Source of the DNA: Roridomyces roridus
Lineage: Eukaryota > Basidiomycota > Agaricomycetes > Agaricales > Mycenaceae
Length of the DNA: 64,000 bases
Reading direction: 5' to 3'
Assembly: GCA_029378245.1 (NCBI GenBank)
Contig: JARKIF010000013.1
Span: 1,116,001-1,180,000, forward strand
The position numbers were made by a program, and so were the translations under genes. Of the stretch, positions 1 through 10,787 are shown in pieces (position 1 is the stretch's first letter; the number at the start of each line of letters is the position of its first letter). The notes under the pieces are model-generated. The model saw only the letters and a list, made by a program, of their open reading frames with translations, did not search any database and was not told the DNA's origin.

Positions 1-388
1 TCGCCCGACGCGCGTCATCGGTGGCATCCACGCCTCATCGAAGACGACGGGCACGTTCTCCCGTTGGTGCTTATGGTAGGACTGGCGTACCTCGTGTTAT
101 TGGCCAGCATCCGAGTACCGACTCCGTAACTGTACAGTCTTGACTCTTTTTGAATTTTTCGAGTGCAAAACCACACACACACACAGGGTCGGATATCCGT
201 CGAGTGTGGTGGTGACAAGGTGTATTTTCTGGATTAGACAGGTTTGTAGGGCGTCAAGGTCATGGTCCCATGGAAGCGAGAAGAGAAGGTCCTAAGAGCC
301 ATCAGTGATCTAGTGATCCAGTGATTGGTACCCTTTCCTCTCTTCTCGTCGGTCGTTTGGTTTACTCATCCTTGTTCCCGGGTATCAG

Positions 389-625
389 TCGGACCTTGAC
401 CAGAAGATCCTCGAGGTGTCCAAGCACATAGGGACGGAGCGCAAGATCTTAGAGGCCTCCCACTCTCTGCGCCAGAGTACCACCAACCCCGAGGTCCTCA
501 GCCGTAACGAGGCCAGGATCAAGGAGACCGAGCGCTCACTCAGGTACTTTGAAGCCACCCTTCGGGAACTCCAGGCTCGCAAGGCCCAGGAGTCTCAGTC
601 GGATGGATAGTCGAGTCCGCCTCAG
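389..625 (+). pseudogene. Protein kinase C HR1-domain exon, broken
   Basis: After a 3' splice signal (ATCAG at 384-388) the frame reads SDLDQKILEVSKHIGTE and continues to YFEATLRELQARKAQE. This is the pattern of the N-terminal HR1 (Rho-binding) repeat of fungal Pkc1 kinases: LDQKI, ERKILEAS.SLRQ, and ARIKETERSLRYFE. A GTAAGT donor follows at 626. An in-frame TAG at 608-610 lies inside this exon, about 15 nt before the donor. No C2, C1 or kinase exons follow, because a minus-strand ORF begins by 763. The fragment is therefore read as a truncated pseudogene exon, with the TAG compatible with a CAG-to-TAG change. A start exon in 1-388 was not found. Confidence 0.65.
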
Positions 626-762
626 GTAAGTAGGCCGCCTCGTCCGCCATCGATTCACCTTACTCAGTCGCAGCCCAAGTACTTAAGCCCACACAAGTCC
701 TTATCGAACCAAGCCGCACGCCATAGTTCCAAATTATTTCAACTCCAAGTCCCAGTTACAAA

Positions 763-1500
763 TTATTTGACCTCCTTCCCATTCACCCACCTCCCCTTCT
801 CCTCACTCTTAACGACCTCCCAAATATCCCGATTCCTTACTCGGAAACAATCACCCTCCTCGATTGCCTCCCATTTGTTGTGCAGAGGGAAGGCATGGAG
901 TAGGTCGCGGAGAGCTTCCTTCTCGTTGCTGGCTTTGGCGTCGGCGTCTATTTCCTCCAAAGCCAAAGGCCAGGGCTTGTGCAGTGGCAGAGCTATAGTT
1001 CGGAGTGTGTCACCCTCCTCTGCCGCGTCCAACCGCCACAATTCCACCTCCTCCTGGTCCACACCGGGATTTTCGTCGTCAGTCATGTTCACGTCCGAAT
1101 CTCGACGCTCCGAAGTGCTTCTGAGCTCAGAAGTACGTTTGAACCACTCCTCCACAGCATTCCAATGACCCCCGTTATTTCCCTCGTCCGCAACACGGAA
1201 ACGCGGATCGCTGGTGCTAACTGCGCGTAAAAGTCCTCGTGGTTGCGGCAGTGGGTTGGGAAGGATGACCGCAGCCAAGTGAGCATCGGCACCGGCTCCT
1301 TGGGGGATGTCGCCCAGCGGAGTGGCGTTGGGAATCAATCGCATGGCCGTGGTGGCAGTGATGGAGCTCTGCTTGGCGTTTGTGTTCGCTTTTGCGTACT
1401 GGGCACGCGTCACGGCGGACATTTGAATTGACTTGGCGTGAATGTCGGTGTGAGGGTTTGGGCAAATTGGTGAGAGGCATTCGTTCCCTTTTTTATTCAC
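763..1500 (-). CDS. Hypothetical acidic protein
   Basis: A single open frame of 245 codons with no recognised family. The outermost ATG is at 1500, but a start at 1422 (MSAVTRAQYAKANTNAKQ) looks more natural. The C-terminal half is rich in Asp and Glu (MTDDENPGVDQEEVELW, AAEEGD) and ends in a patch with several tryptophans (NKWEAIEEGD, RDIWEVVK, GRWVNGKEVK). No signal peptide, membrane segment or catalytic motif is visible. It could be a terminal exon of a longer gene. It lies tail-to-tail with the broken PKC exon. Confidence 0.45.
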   Translation of the reverse strand: MNKKGNECLSPICPNPHTDIHAKSIQMSAVTRAQYAKANTNAKQSSITATTAMRLIPNATPLGDIPQGAGADAHLAAVILPNPLPQPRGLLRAVSTSDPRFRVADEGNNGGHWNAVEEWFKRTSELRSTSERRDSDVNMTDDENPGVDQEEVELWRLDAAEEGDTLRTIALPLHKPWPLALEEIDADAKASNEKEALRDLLHAFPLHNKWEAIEEGDCFRVRNRDIWEVVKSEEKGRWVNGKEVK

Positions 1501-2109
1501 TGGTGCGCTTTGTATTCACTGCGCTTTCAAGTTCTCTTTTATGTCGAGTGGCATCTTTGGCTTTCATTCAAAGCGTTCTGAATATGGTCGAAAAAGCTTC
1601 CGAAAGTAATCAACCATTCAAAGCACAACGGCGATCTAACCAATTCTCATCTCTGAATCTAATACTGTTCGATTGCAAGGGTTGAAAATCGAGCGCACTT
1701 TATGTGCATATTCTTATTGAGGATACCCACGGCCACCACCACCCACAATCTGACTATCAAAGTTCAAAAGTGCATGGCTCTCTTACTAGGTAGTCGCGGT
1801 TCGACTCCGTGTATCTGAATGGCTCAGCTTTATGACAGTTCGTGTTTTTGCCAGGCATGGAAAATATGATAGTTCCTTTCCGGGGTCGGTGGGGAGCTAG
1901 ATTGTCAGGTCTGAAGGGCAAACAATTTCAACGACGGGCGTTTGGGCGATACATTCAATCTGGTTCTGTTCCCACCTTCTGAGAATCTGGGCAATCTCAC
2001 CCTAATTCTAATTCAAGACTACGCGAGTGGCTCCGCTCGCCCATTCGACTCGGAAAGAGCATGATTTCAATAAATGTCTGGAGAATTACATCTTTTTGAT
2101 TCGCTCCAT
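1501..2109. other. Gene-free spacer
   Basis: No convincing coding sequence. A perfect Pol III B-box-like GGTTCGACTCC lies at 1798-1808 with a T run about 40 nt downstream. No matching A box or foldable acceptor stem was found, so no tRNA is called. Confidence 0.4.
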
Positions 2110-3319
2110 TCACGCCTGGGGCGCCCCTTCCAAAATCCATCTCAAACCCTCCCGATACTCCCTTTCCCACCGCTTTGCCGCGGAGATGTTGGGGAAGCCG
2201 TAGTTGAACCCGTGAGGAACGCCGGGGTAGGTATGCACCCTGGTCTTCACGCCCTCTTTCTTCAGGATTTTGCCATACAACAGGGCCTCGTCGCGTAGGG
2301 GATCCAGACCGCAGATTTGGAGCACGGCTGGTGGGAGGCCGGCATGTACGGGATGCAGGAAGGGCGAGACATCTGGCGAGGTGGGGGAGCCGCCGAGTTG
2401 CTCTATCATATATAGTTAGGGTGTGAGGAGTGAGAGAGTGAGCACGGAGAACGCACTGTATAACCAATGAACGTCTGCTGCGGGAAGGCCAGTGGCGAAT
2501 TCGTTCTGCTTGAATGAGAAGAGTGAGCTTTTGTGCCTTTTGAACCCTGTCAATCAACAATTCGAACAGAGCAAACAGGCAGTACTGACTCATCGGGAAC
2601 GGCCTCAGGATGACACAACGCTGGAATCTGCAGAATTTGCCCTGTGATCGGCCTCCCCTCGAACCAGGGATCGTCGCGTGCGCGGTGCGCAAGCACAGCA
2701 GTGAGGTGCCCACCCGCAGACAACCCACCAATGAGGAACCCCTTCTTCACGTCGGCGGACAGCAACACCTGGTTCTCCACCGCCCATTTAATCCCAGCAT
2801 AACAATCATCCTGGATGATGGGAGTGGGGTGCTCGGGCGCAAGCCGATATTCTACGTTGACAATGGAAAGTTGAAGCTCGACGCACAGCTGACGGAGCTG
2901 GTAGTCGTCCATGTCCACGTTGCCGGTCGTCCAGCCGCCGCCGTGAAACCAGACGTAGAGTGGGTACGTCTTGCCTTCTTCCGATGAGGCGGGGACAAGC
3001 GTACGGACGCGTATCTTGCCTGCGGGTGAGCCAGCGACGTCGATTTCTTCGTCCTTGACGATGTATTCGGATTCTATCTTCCAAGTGAAATTGTATACCC
3101 AGGGGATGGAACTCAAGACGCACCCTTGGGCAACCCAACACCATAATTCTGCTTGGAAATCGTAATCAGCCCATCCTCAAACTGTTTTCGTCGCAGTCCC
3201 ATATCGGTCTTGGAACGCTGAGGCAGGGAGTCGATGAAGTCGATGAAAGGTGCAAATTCCGGGTCGGGAACGGCGAGGTGGCCGTGTTCCCCGAATTCCA
3301 AGCTGGTTTCCGCCGCCAT
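2110..3319 (-). CDS. Alpha/beta-hydrolase, HSL-type esterase (copy 1)
   Basis: Predicted esterase or lipase of the hormone-sensitive-lipase group (alpha/beta hydrolase fold-3). Exons: 3319-3124, 3073-2590, 2536-2457 and 2402-2110, giving 350 aa. Visible motifs are the oxyanion-hole HGGGW, the nucleophile elbow GLSAGG (Ser), the acid in GLDPLRDE (Asp) and the base in GVPHGFN (His), so the triad is complete. No signal peptide is seen, which suggests a cytosolic enzyme. Intron phases (1, 2, 1) match the three other intact copies at 17.6, 19.8 and 21.7 kb. Its C-terminus (EGAPQA) and the residue at the third junction differ slightly. The start (MAAETSLEFGEHG) is fixed by alignment with the paralogues. 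The substrate cannot be read from sequence. Confidence 0.88.
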
Positions 3320-3620
3320 GGCTTGGTGTCTGTGGGGCACGGCAAGGTGGTGCGCGCGGGCAGTCAATTTATACATAGATGGTGTGAGAAGTCTGACCAA
3401 GACCTCGGGCCCGGGGTACGTTACAACCGAGTAAGTCCTCCCAAAGCCCCCACTCATGTCAAGTACTCCATATATAATTATGAGTCAAGGTGACTCGATG
3501 GCCACTACTTGCCCGAGGCATCGCCGAGGCGGCTTGTTCCCGAATGCTTGTATACGTATCCCCAAAGGGCCGTAAAATATACGCACAAGCGGCGGCAACG
3601 CGATCAGAAGGCTGCCGAGA

Positions 3621-3662
3621 CTTCAACTGTGGGAACAATATCAATCGATCAATCATCTCAAT
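3621..3662 (-). promoter_or_regulatory. Conserved upstream block of esterase copy 1
   Basis: The stretch CAACTGTGGGAACAATATCA followed by a GATCAATCA-like end lies about 300 bp upstream of the copy 1 start. Near-identical blocks occur upstream of the other three intact copies. It was either duplicated with the genes or kept as a shared promoter element; the function is inferred only from position and conservation. Confidence 0.5.
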
Positions 3663-4049
3663 CACCTTCTCGAGCTCTCTGAGTACATAGATCTCAAGTC
3701 CCAACGAGTGCAACTTGGAGACTCGGCTCTGAGATGTCTACGCTTGTGAGTCGGTTTTGAAGGACAATTGAATGGTCCTTGTAAGTAAGCTTACTCCACT
3801 TGCCACTGAGTTCAATCCCCGTTCAACTCGGACCACAGCCTAAAATGTTCCCATGTGGTGGTTTCTTTTTTTCTCCTCTCACTGTGGACCAGATACAGTC
3901 ATTCACTTGTTGGAACTTGGAGAAGTCCTGTGAGCTTGAGCCCCGGCATGGCACCGGCTCCTTGCTCAATGTTCAACTCTGGCTTCGTTTGCACTTCAAC
4001 TAACCATGAATGCTCATCCACACTTCCAAATCGGCCCTACCTACGGTGT

Positions 4050-4211
4050 TCAATACTTACATTTTATTCGCGCATGGCGCGCCCCGTCCAAAATCCACCC
4101 CAAAGCCTCCCGACACACTCCCTCTCCCACCGCTTCGCAGCGGCAATGTGGGGCAGGAGATAGTTGAATGCGTGAGGGACACCGGGATAAGTATGCACCC
4201 TCGTCTTGACA
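4050..4211 (-). pseudogene. 3' fragment of an alpha/beta-hydrolase copy
   Basis: Only the last part of the final exon remains. Read on the minus strand it matches KTRVHTYPGV, PHAFNYLLPHIAAAKRWERE and the C-terminal ARIKCKY, closest to the copy at 17.6 kb (ARIKSKY). Upstream of 4211 the similarity stops abruptly and the HGGGW, nucleophile and acid regions are missing. The flanking 3' DNA (about 3900-4050) also resembles 17430-17580, including GTTGGAACTTGGAGAAGTCC, so a larger segment was duplicated and then truncated. Confidence 0.75.
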
Positions 4212-4443
4212 GTCGCAACGAGTGCAACTTGAAGACTTGGTCTCGAGGTCAGTGCTTCGCAATGCTGTTCTTCCTTTTTTCTATTCTTTCAAACTACCGT
4301 GTTTGCGTCTGTCGACAATTACACCTGAATCCCAGGCTACACGCAAGGCTCCACAGACCCGTTCGATTCGGTCTAAGCCCTCAGGTGAATCTTTGCGATG
4401 ATGTTCTGGCATCTCCCACCGCAAATTTAAATTCATACATTGT

Positions 4444-7400
4444 TCATCCTTGGTTAGCTGGAAATTTCAACCTCCAAACTGGATCCTTCTCGTGGGCGGC
4501 ACGGAAATTTTTGTCAAGGTCAGGCCAGATGACCCTCCTCCATTCCTCTTGGTCCACATCCCACCCCCGGGCCAAGTACTCATGCACCCTGAGATCCATC
4601 GGATAGTGCACAGGCTTGTTGAAGCTGGGGAGCTTGAGAATTCGTCGGGGAGCCTGTTTTTCCACTTGGGCTATCAACAGGGATATTGAGCTGAGCTTTC
4701 TGTGATCTGAATTGGGAATGTTCAATGCATTAAGATATATATGGTGAGATGCAGCGAACTAACCTTTCGATTCAATTGGTGATCTCCGCTCCAAGTCTAT
4801 CTCCTGCTCCTCGTCGATGTATTGCTGATCGGATGTCTGGATGCCATTGAAAGGACTCTGGTGCAGCATCGAATGAGATTTGGATTCCCGAAGCCCGAAA
4901 AAAACGCTACTGACACTCATGAGCACAAGAATTCCGCGTGTCTTTGCCTTTGACTTCCGATCCGCAACCCAGATGAGCGTTTGATTTTGAGTTACGAACG
5001 ATATTTTGGGGAGGGGAGCCTAGAGACAGTCAGAAATGGACGGCGCCGGACTGAGGCTGAACAACACTCACCGGTGGACGGACGTTTATGCCCATGCCTA
5101 CTTTGAACTCCATGGGTTCGCCTGGTCCGCGTGCGTAATTCAACTGCTTGTCCGGCCACTCGTGCTCGTAATTGTACGAGGAGTAGGATATCTCGCCCGT
5201 ATTCCATTCGTCTCCCGGTACTGTTCGGACGCAGCATTTCGGCATAACCTTGCCAATTACTCAGGAACAAAGAGCAGAATGAACATTGTGAGCCTACCTT
5301 GTCGTCCATCGCTGAGACGGTCGTTGTCACGCTTTTGCGTGCGTGCAGTGTCCCAGTAGCGGTCGGGCTGTTCTGCGCCCATCCTGCGGTACCTTCAATG
5401 CCCTTTTCAAACTTGGTCTGCTTGATTTCGCTGTGTATCCGTCCAGGAGCCTCGTATCCTCGAGGAATGCTAGGATCAATAGAGTCAAATCGTAAATTGC
5501 GAAGAACGAGAAGGGCGTACTCGTGTCTATGAGAAATGGACTTGCTCCGATGCGCTATAAATCCGATGCTTGCATACGACCGATCGATTTCGGCCCTTCC
5601 CGGCGGTGTTACAATGTTGAAGTCTGCTCGAGCGATGACTTCAGGCCGAAAAATTGAGAGGTGCAGATTATCCTGGTCAACCGGTGCACTTTTCTCTGCG
5701 GGGAGAATCGAAAACTGCAAAATGTGAGCACTGAGAGTAAATACGTTTTGGATGGCCCATACTTGAAGGTCGTAAGCTACGGTGATCGTATACGTACGAT
5801 CCGCGTCGAGTTTGAGATGAAGTTTGATCTTCGTACTGTGTCTCGGGCTGTCCCACTTTCAGTCAACGGTTGAAGCGGTTCCGTCGTCCCCTCCACCTCC
5901 ACCTCCACCTCCCGCGCCAAATGACGCGCCGTCAGCACGGTCAGGATCCATTTCCTTCGGCGCATTTGTAGAGTTGACCTCAGCTTGGGGCCCATTCACC
6001 GGTTGTCTCTCGTCGTCACCCGGATCGCCAGGAATGCGTTCTTCAGGAAACACTTCATGATCTCGGGAGGGTTCATGCTCCGTCTCATTGCTACCATTAT
6101 CTGTGTTAGTATTCAAATGCACGCGTTCATTTCCGTAGTTTGTATTGTGATCCCTGGTTGAGAATGTCTGTCAGGACAAACAGCCAATTGGAACGAGAGA
6201 CCGCACAGTAGAGTTAGGTTCGGATGTTCACTGGCATCTCGTAGTATGACCGGGAATCCCGAAAGTTCCGCTAGGTCGCGAGCTAGGTTGAAAACCGTTG
6301 CGTCTGTGGTTGATGCACCGAACAATGTCAACGCAGGCTCATCTGGAGAAAGCATAGATGCAATAGGCCCAAGGTAATCGCTTTCTCGAACCGAGGCGAG
6401 TAGTTCATGATCCCAGTTGTATTCAATCCACGAGGCAGCTGCGGCAGAGTCATGAACTGATATTGAGGAACCGCAATTGGGATGCTTTTGGATAAACGTG
6501 GAATTTCGCGAAGTTGAGGACTGAGTCGTGACCCGACAGAAGATTTTACTACGTGAGTCCGCGACGAGAAATATTTGAAACATACTGTGGTTGTGTATAT
6601 CCGGGATCGTATACTACGGAAATTGTATTCCTCACAGTTCCAGGAGCTACGGGTTCCTGAATAGGACCTGTCGCCCCAGAGCGTAATAAGTATGACTCTG
6701 CTTTATACTTCATGGAAAAATACTGACCCATAGTGTGTTCGTCCTCCTGAAATCCCGTATCAGCTCTGCATGTCTAGGGGCGCGGGAGACATCGTTACTT
6801 ACATTCAACCGCCAACTGTAGAGTTTACGGATCCTCGGTGGACTCCAAGAGAGAGAAAGCCAGCTGCCAAGCTGGTTAACCTCTGCCTCGAAACGAAGAC
6901 GATTCAAATCGTGGCTGTCTAGCGACTGAATGAGATCCTTGGTCGGAAATGGTGCCGGCATCGACGTGTCTTCGAAATCCAACTGCCGGAAAAGTGAGAT
7001 GGCGTCCTCGAGATTACTCCCGCTTAATCACGTACCGTGTCCAATTTCGGACGGAGATATGCGAGTTCTTCTTGAAGTTTCTGTATGCAAGCGCTGTCTT
7101 GATTGGCTAAAGGCGACGGGGACAAGGAATGGTACTCCACGAGAGCCTGTACTGTAGAGGCAAAATAAACGTTGGCGATCGGGTCTCTGCGCCACACTCG
7201 TTGGAAGATTTCGGCGGCTTCTCCCATAACCTTCCCGGCCTCAGAGCGATGACCGGTCAACTTCTGGTATCTCCCAAGGTGGTGCAGACACACGGCAAGA
7301 TGAACGGCGGTGCCAGGGTCTTTTTCGGCAAGTGACCGGCGAATTTCCACGGCTTCTGAGCTGGCGCGCACTCCATGTTCGAAGCGGCCCAACGAAGCGA

Positions 7401-8610
7401 GGAGGACGCTGTGTGCGTTCAACATGTCACCATACAATGGAATGACTGACGGGAAAGCACCGCATGCCTCCCACATGAGCAGGACTGCTTGCTCGCTCGC
7501 AGCGAGAGCCTCTGTTTTCCGTCCCAGAGCGGCCAGCTCCGGCCAAAGTTTCTTGTACAAGTGGGCGATGGTGAGTGTTAATTCTTTGGGGTCCTTCGGT
7601 AACATTGATTTGGCGATCTGAATTCCTTCCTGAAAGGCGAGCACGGCATCGTCGTGTCGCCCCAATGAGGCGGAATCGCAGCCGAAATCACTCAACGCGG
7701 AGAAGAGGTTCTGGTTGGGACTGAAGTATGTGTCGGGCAGCTCACGCCAGAGTTCCACTGCCTCCGCTCGCGCGCGTAAGGCGTCCTGGGGCCGGCCCAG
7801 CGAAGACAGATGAGTACACAGATACTGATGCGAATCGGCGAGCGCCTTCGTGGCGGAGGGGGAGACTGTGTCTGAGCTCTCATTTTGCAGCTGACGCTGA
7901 AGGGCGATCACTTCCTGGGTGGCTTCTACGGCGTCTGCGTGTCGGTCCAGCCCGGCGATAACGAAAGCGTAGTTGGTCAGCGACTGGGAGAGATGTTCGG
8001 CGATGATGGGGTCCGTCGCAGCCCATTTCCGTCGAATTTCGATGGCTTGCCGTTCCAACAGCACTGCGGATTGAGGCCGTCCAGCGCCTTTGTGGTCCTG
8101 TGCAAGAAGGCTCAATGCAGCCGCAAATTCCTCGGCCACGATAGGATCTTCATTCGCCAGCCTTTGTATCTCTTCCCGAGAGCGACGGCCATAACGAAGT
8201 TCGCCCTCGTTCTGCGTTTGCGGAAATTTTCGTCAAATAAAGTTTACAGATTACACCTGTGTCGTGAATCGGCTCACCGTCTTCGAGGGATCGTTATAAT
8301 AGGTAAGGAAAGGGGTTGGGAAGAAGCCCGGCATGTTTGAACGAAGCTTGGCTAAAGCGCGGGTCAGTCAAACCCGGCATCAGGCGTCAAAATGCTATCT
8401 CCTACCCACCGCTTCCGCCGGACTTTTGATAGCGGCCAGAAAGATCGGATTGTCCGGTTGAAGATATAGCGCCTGCGAGTACAAGTCCGCGGCGGTTTTA
8501 TCATCATACGACTTGAGCGCCTCTCGGGCGTGGGTCGTGATTTCGGTGAGGGATAGTGCTATCGGGTCGTCGTGCGCGGGAGTCACGGTATGAGGATAGG
8601 GGGAGGACAT
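4444..8610 (-). CDS. TPR-repeat protein, multi-exon (possibly two genes)
   Basis: Supported exons: 8610-8410, 8346-8278, 8211-7036, 6982-6803, 6746-6586, 6548-6207, from 6153, 5828-5298, 5248-5072, 5019-4764 and 4706-4444. Nearly all junctions are phase-consistent; the junction between about 5870 and 5828 is unresolved, and a further 51 nt intron near 5715-5770 is likely. The N-terminal part (about 8346-7036) carries at least seven TPR-like helical repeats with recurrent LGR..DA/EA and EAVE signatures, usually a protein-protein interaction scaffold. The C-terminal part includes an Asp/Asn-rich stretch, a Gly-rich run (8 Gly, near 5885-5910), a basic-flanked hydrophobic segment (GILVLMSVSSVFF) and a Trp-rich tail. 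I do not recognise it. MGQYFSMKYKAES at 6731 could start a second gene. Confidence 0.6.
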
Positions 8611-10770
8611 GTCGTGCGTACGCGGCAGATATCTGCGGAGGACGATTTAAATATGTAGGAAGCGATGCTGTAAAGCCCTTGTGCTCCGTCGAGGAAGCAA
8701 TTTCGTGACAGTTGATGTTGGATGCGTTACATTGGGTCGCTACGCACTGGGTTGTCCGAGCGGCGCAATTGGTTGGGATAAACAAGAGCCCACATTGTCC
8801 CCAAGTATCTGCACCCGGATCAGTTGTGAAAAGACAAGAACAACAGCGGCGCACCCGATTTGATGCCAGCTGCCAACGGGTCCTATTTGCGAGTATCGGA
8901 ATCGAGGTTGATGCACCCGGTAGCCGCGTCTCGGACCTCACTCAATGATGTACTTGAAAAGAAAAGCGAAGTCATTCGGACTCGAGATCACCCAAACTCG
9001 TTGATACCTCGGCGTCGTACTGAATAATGGATTGGATAGTAGGCAAGTCTTTGTTCCCATCGAGGATAAGTATTCAGTTGCGGCCACCGAGTGGAAGTAA
9101 GTGACGCTGGCACCTTGTTCCTGGTGCGGAAGACCTGGGCGTCGGAGGGTCCCCCCGATGAATTGAATTGACGGAGGTGACAACTACCTGGGTGATTGTG
9201 TTGTGACCAGTGAAGAGTCTTATCTCACTTGGGGGTACGGGCCGTTGCAGAGCACGGCATAGACGAGAACTTCCTTGTGTGAAAATGTACACGGTGTGTT
9301 GGGTGAAATCAACAAGAAATCAAGTTGAAATCAAGGCAAATGTGATTGTGTGGCTGTGTAGAGAACCCGGTTTGCAGTGACGTGATGATTGTGACATCTT
9401 TGATCAACCTTTGATCCCTCCTTGCTCTGTCCAAATATCCAACTGGCAGAGGATTGAAAATGCCCCACGGTGGCCTGGACAGCTCAAGGAAGAGTGTTTG
9501 TGCGCATTTTTGCAGTCAGTTTGCCTTACACTGCCAAGCCCTGGTCCTCATTCATTAGCTAATAGCAGAAGATTAAGTAGGCCATCTGACTTCCTTTGAA
9601 CCTTCTGTGGCAACAGGACCCAGAGCTCACTACATCTTAGTGTGACTGTGGTGAAAAAGGCAAGTACTCAACAGGCCCAGCAGCCCTGTGGAGTCACTTG
9701 GGGATCTATACCTAAGTATTACCCCTGTGCTCCAGCATCCAGGGTTTTGATGAGAATTGTGGGCTCTGCGCATACTTTCAGACGGAGATTCATCTTCAAT
9801 CTACTCCAATATTTCACACAAAGGATGGAATCTCAATTGAGGACATGGGGAATCAGTGTTGATGCATATGAACATCCATCACAGAGTTTATGTTCTTTAA
9901 ACTTTTGGCTGCAAAGAATTTTTGTAATTTCTGAGGAGGGTGTTCTAAGCAATAGTACACCTCCTTCTTCAGTCTGATTACATCCCAGAGATCCAGGGTC
10001 TCTGGTTAACTTGAAATGAGCTGATTGAAAACGGCAGGTAAATCACAGATATCATATGTAATATCTGGAATGAGACCTCACCTTGGGGGAACAAAACTTG
10101 AGTCCAGTTACTAGGAGTGTGATTGCAAAATCTCAGGTCATTTCAGCCGAAATAGAATGCTCTGGAGAGAAAGGAAAAACTCACTGATGGCAGCTGTCAA
10201 AATTGCTGATTGTAGCCGCAAAAAGGAAACAGCACAGCCACCCTCATCAAAAGTCTGAATCCGTATAAAAAGTTGTCGGGATTCTGGCCTGACTGAATTT
10301 TAAAAGAACGAGAACTTAGCAAGTAAGTTCTCGTAATACATTATGGCTCTGGATTCCCGTGCGACGCAATAGTAGAGGTACCACAAAAAACTGTCAATTC
10401 ACTATCTAATACATGCACAAGAAGCTACTACATAGCGCAGTCAGCACCGCCGACTTGAATCCAAGTTATATTGATAGGTGAGCCGCCGGCGTTACTTCCA
10501 CGCGCGTTACCATCCCTTGGACGCGCCAACCGACGACAACAGCAACTGCTCGCCATAAAAGCTTGAACGCAAGTCAGCGGATGCTCGCGGATTTGCTGTA
10601 AGAGGCAGCGTCGGACTGGGTTGAACTCGAGAAATGAGGATCGTGGGCGCGGAAGAGTTGGGAGGAGAGGGTGGAGGGGAAAGCTAGCCCATGACACGGA
10701 CACGCCGTTTAAATAGATGCCAGCCTCGTGGCAGCCGTGTCAAACGGGCTCCTTGGAAACGGACAAGTAG
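8611..10770. other. Gene-free, repeat-poor to AT-rich spacer
   Basis: No ORF with family-like features. The DNA becomes AT-rich past 9.3 kb and reads as decayed sequence. A minus-strand frame at 10428-10703 (91 codons) has no recognised match. One perfect hairpin is listed separately. Confidence 0.45.
10308..10334. repeat. Perfect 11-bp hairpin
   Basis: ACGAGAACTTA and TAAGTTCTCGT are exact reverse complements separated by GCAAG. It lies in AT-rich gene-free DNA about 450 bp left of the large inverted-repeat structure. Confidence 0.7.
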
Positions 10771-10787
10771 GGTAAGCGACCACTACA

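Noticed and set aside
1798..1850. Perfect B-box-like GGTTCGACTCC followed by a T run
   Set aside because: No A box or acceptor stem at tRNA distance.
4010..4606. 198-codon plus-strand ORF
   Set aside because: It is a shadow of the esterase fragment and of the terminal exon of the minus-strand TPR gene.
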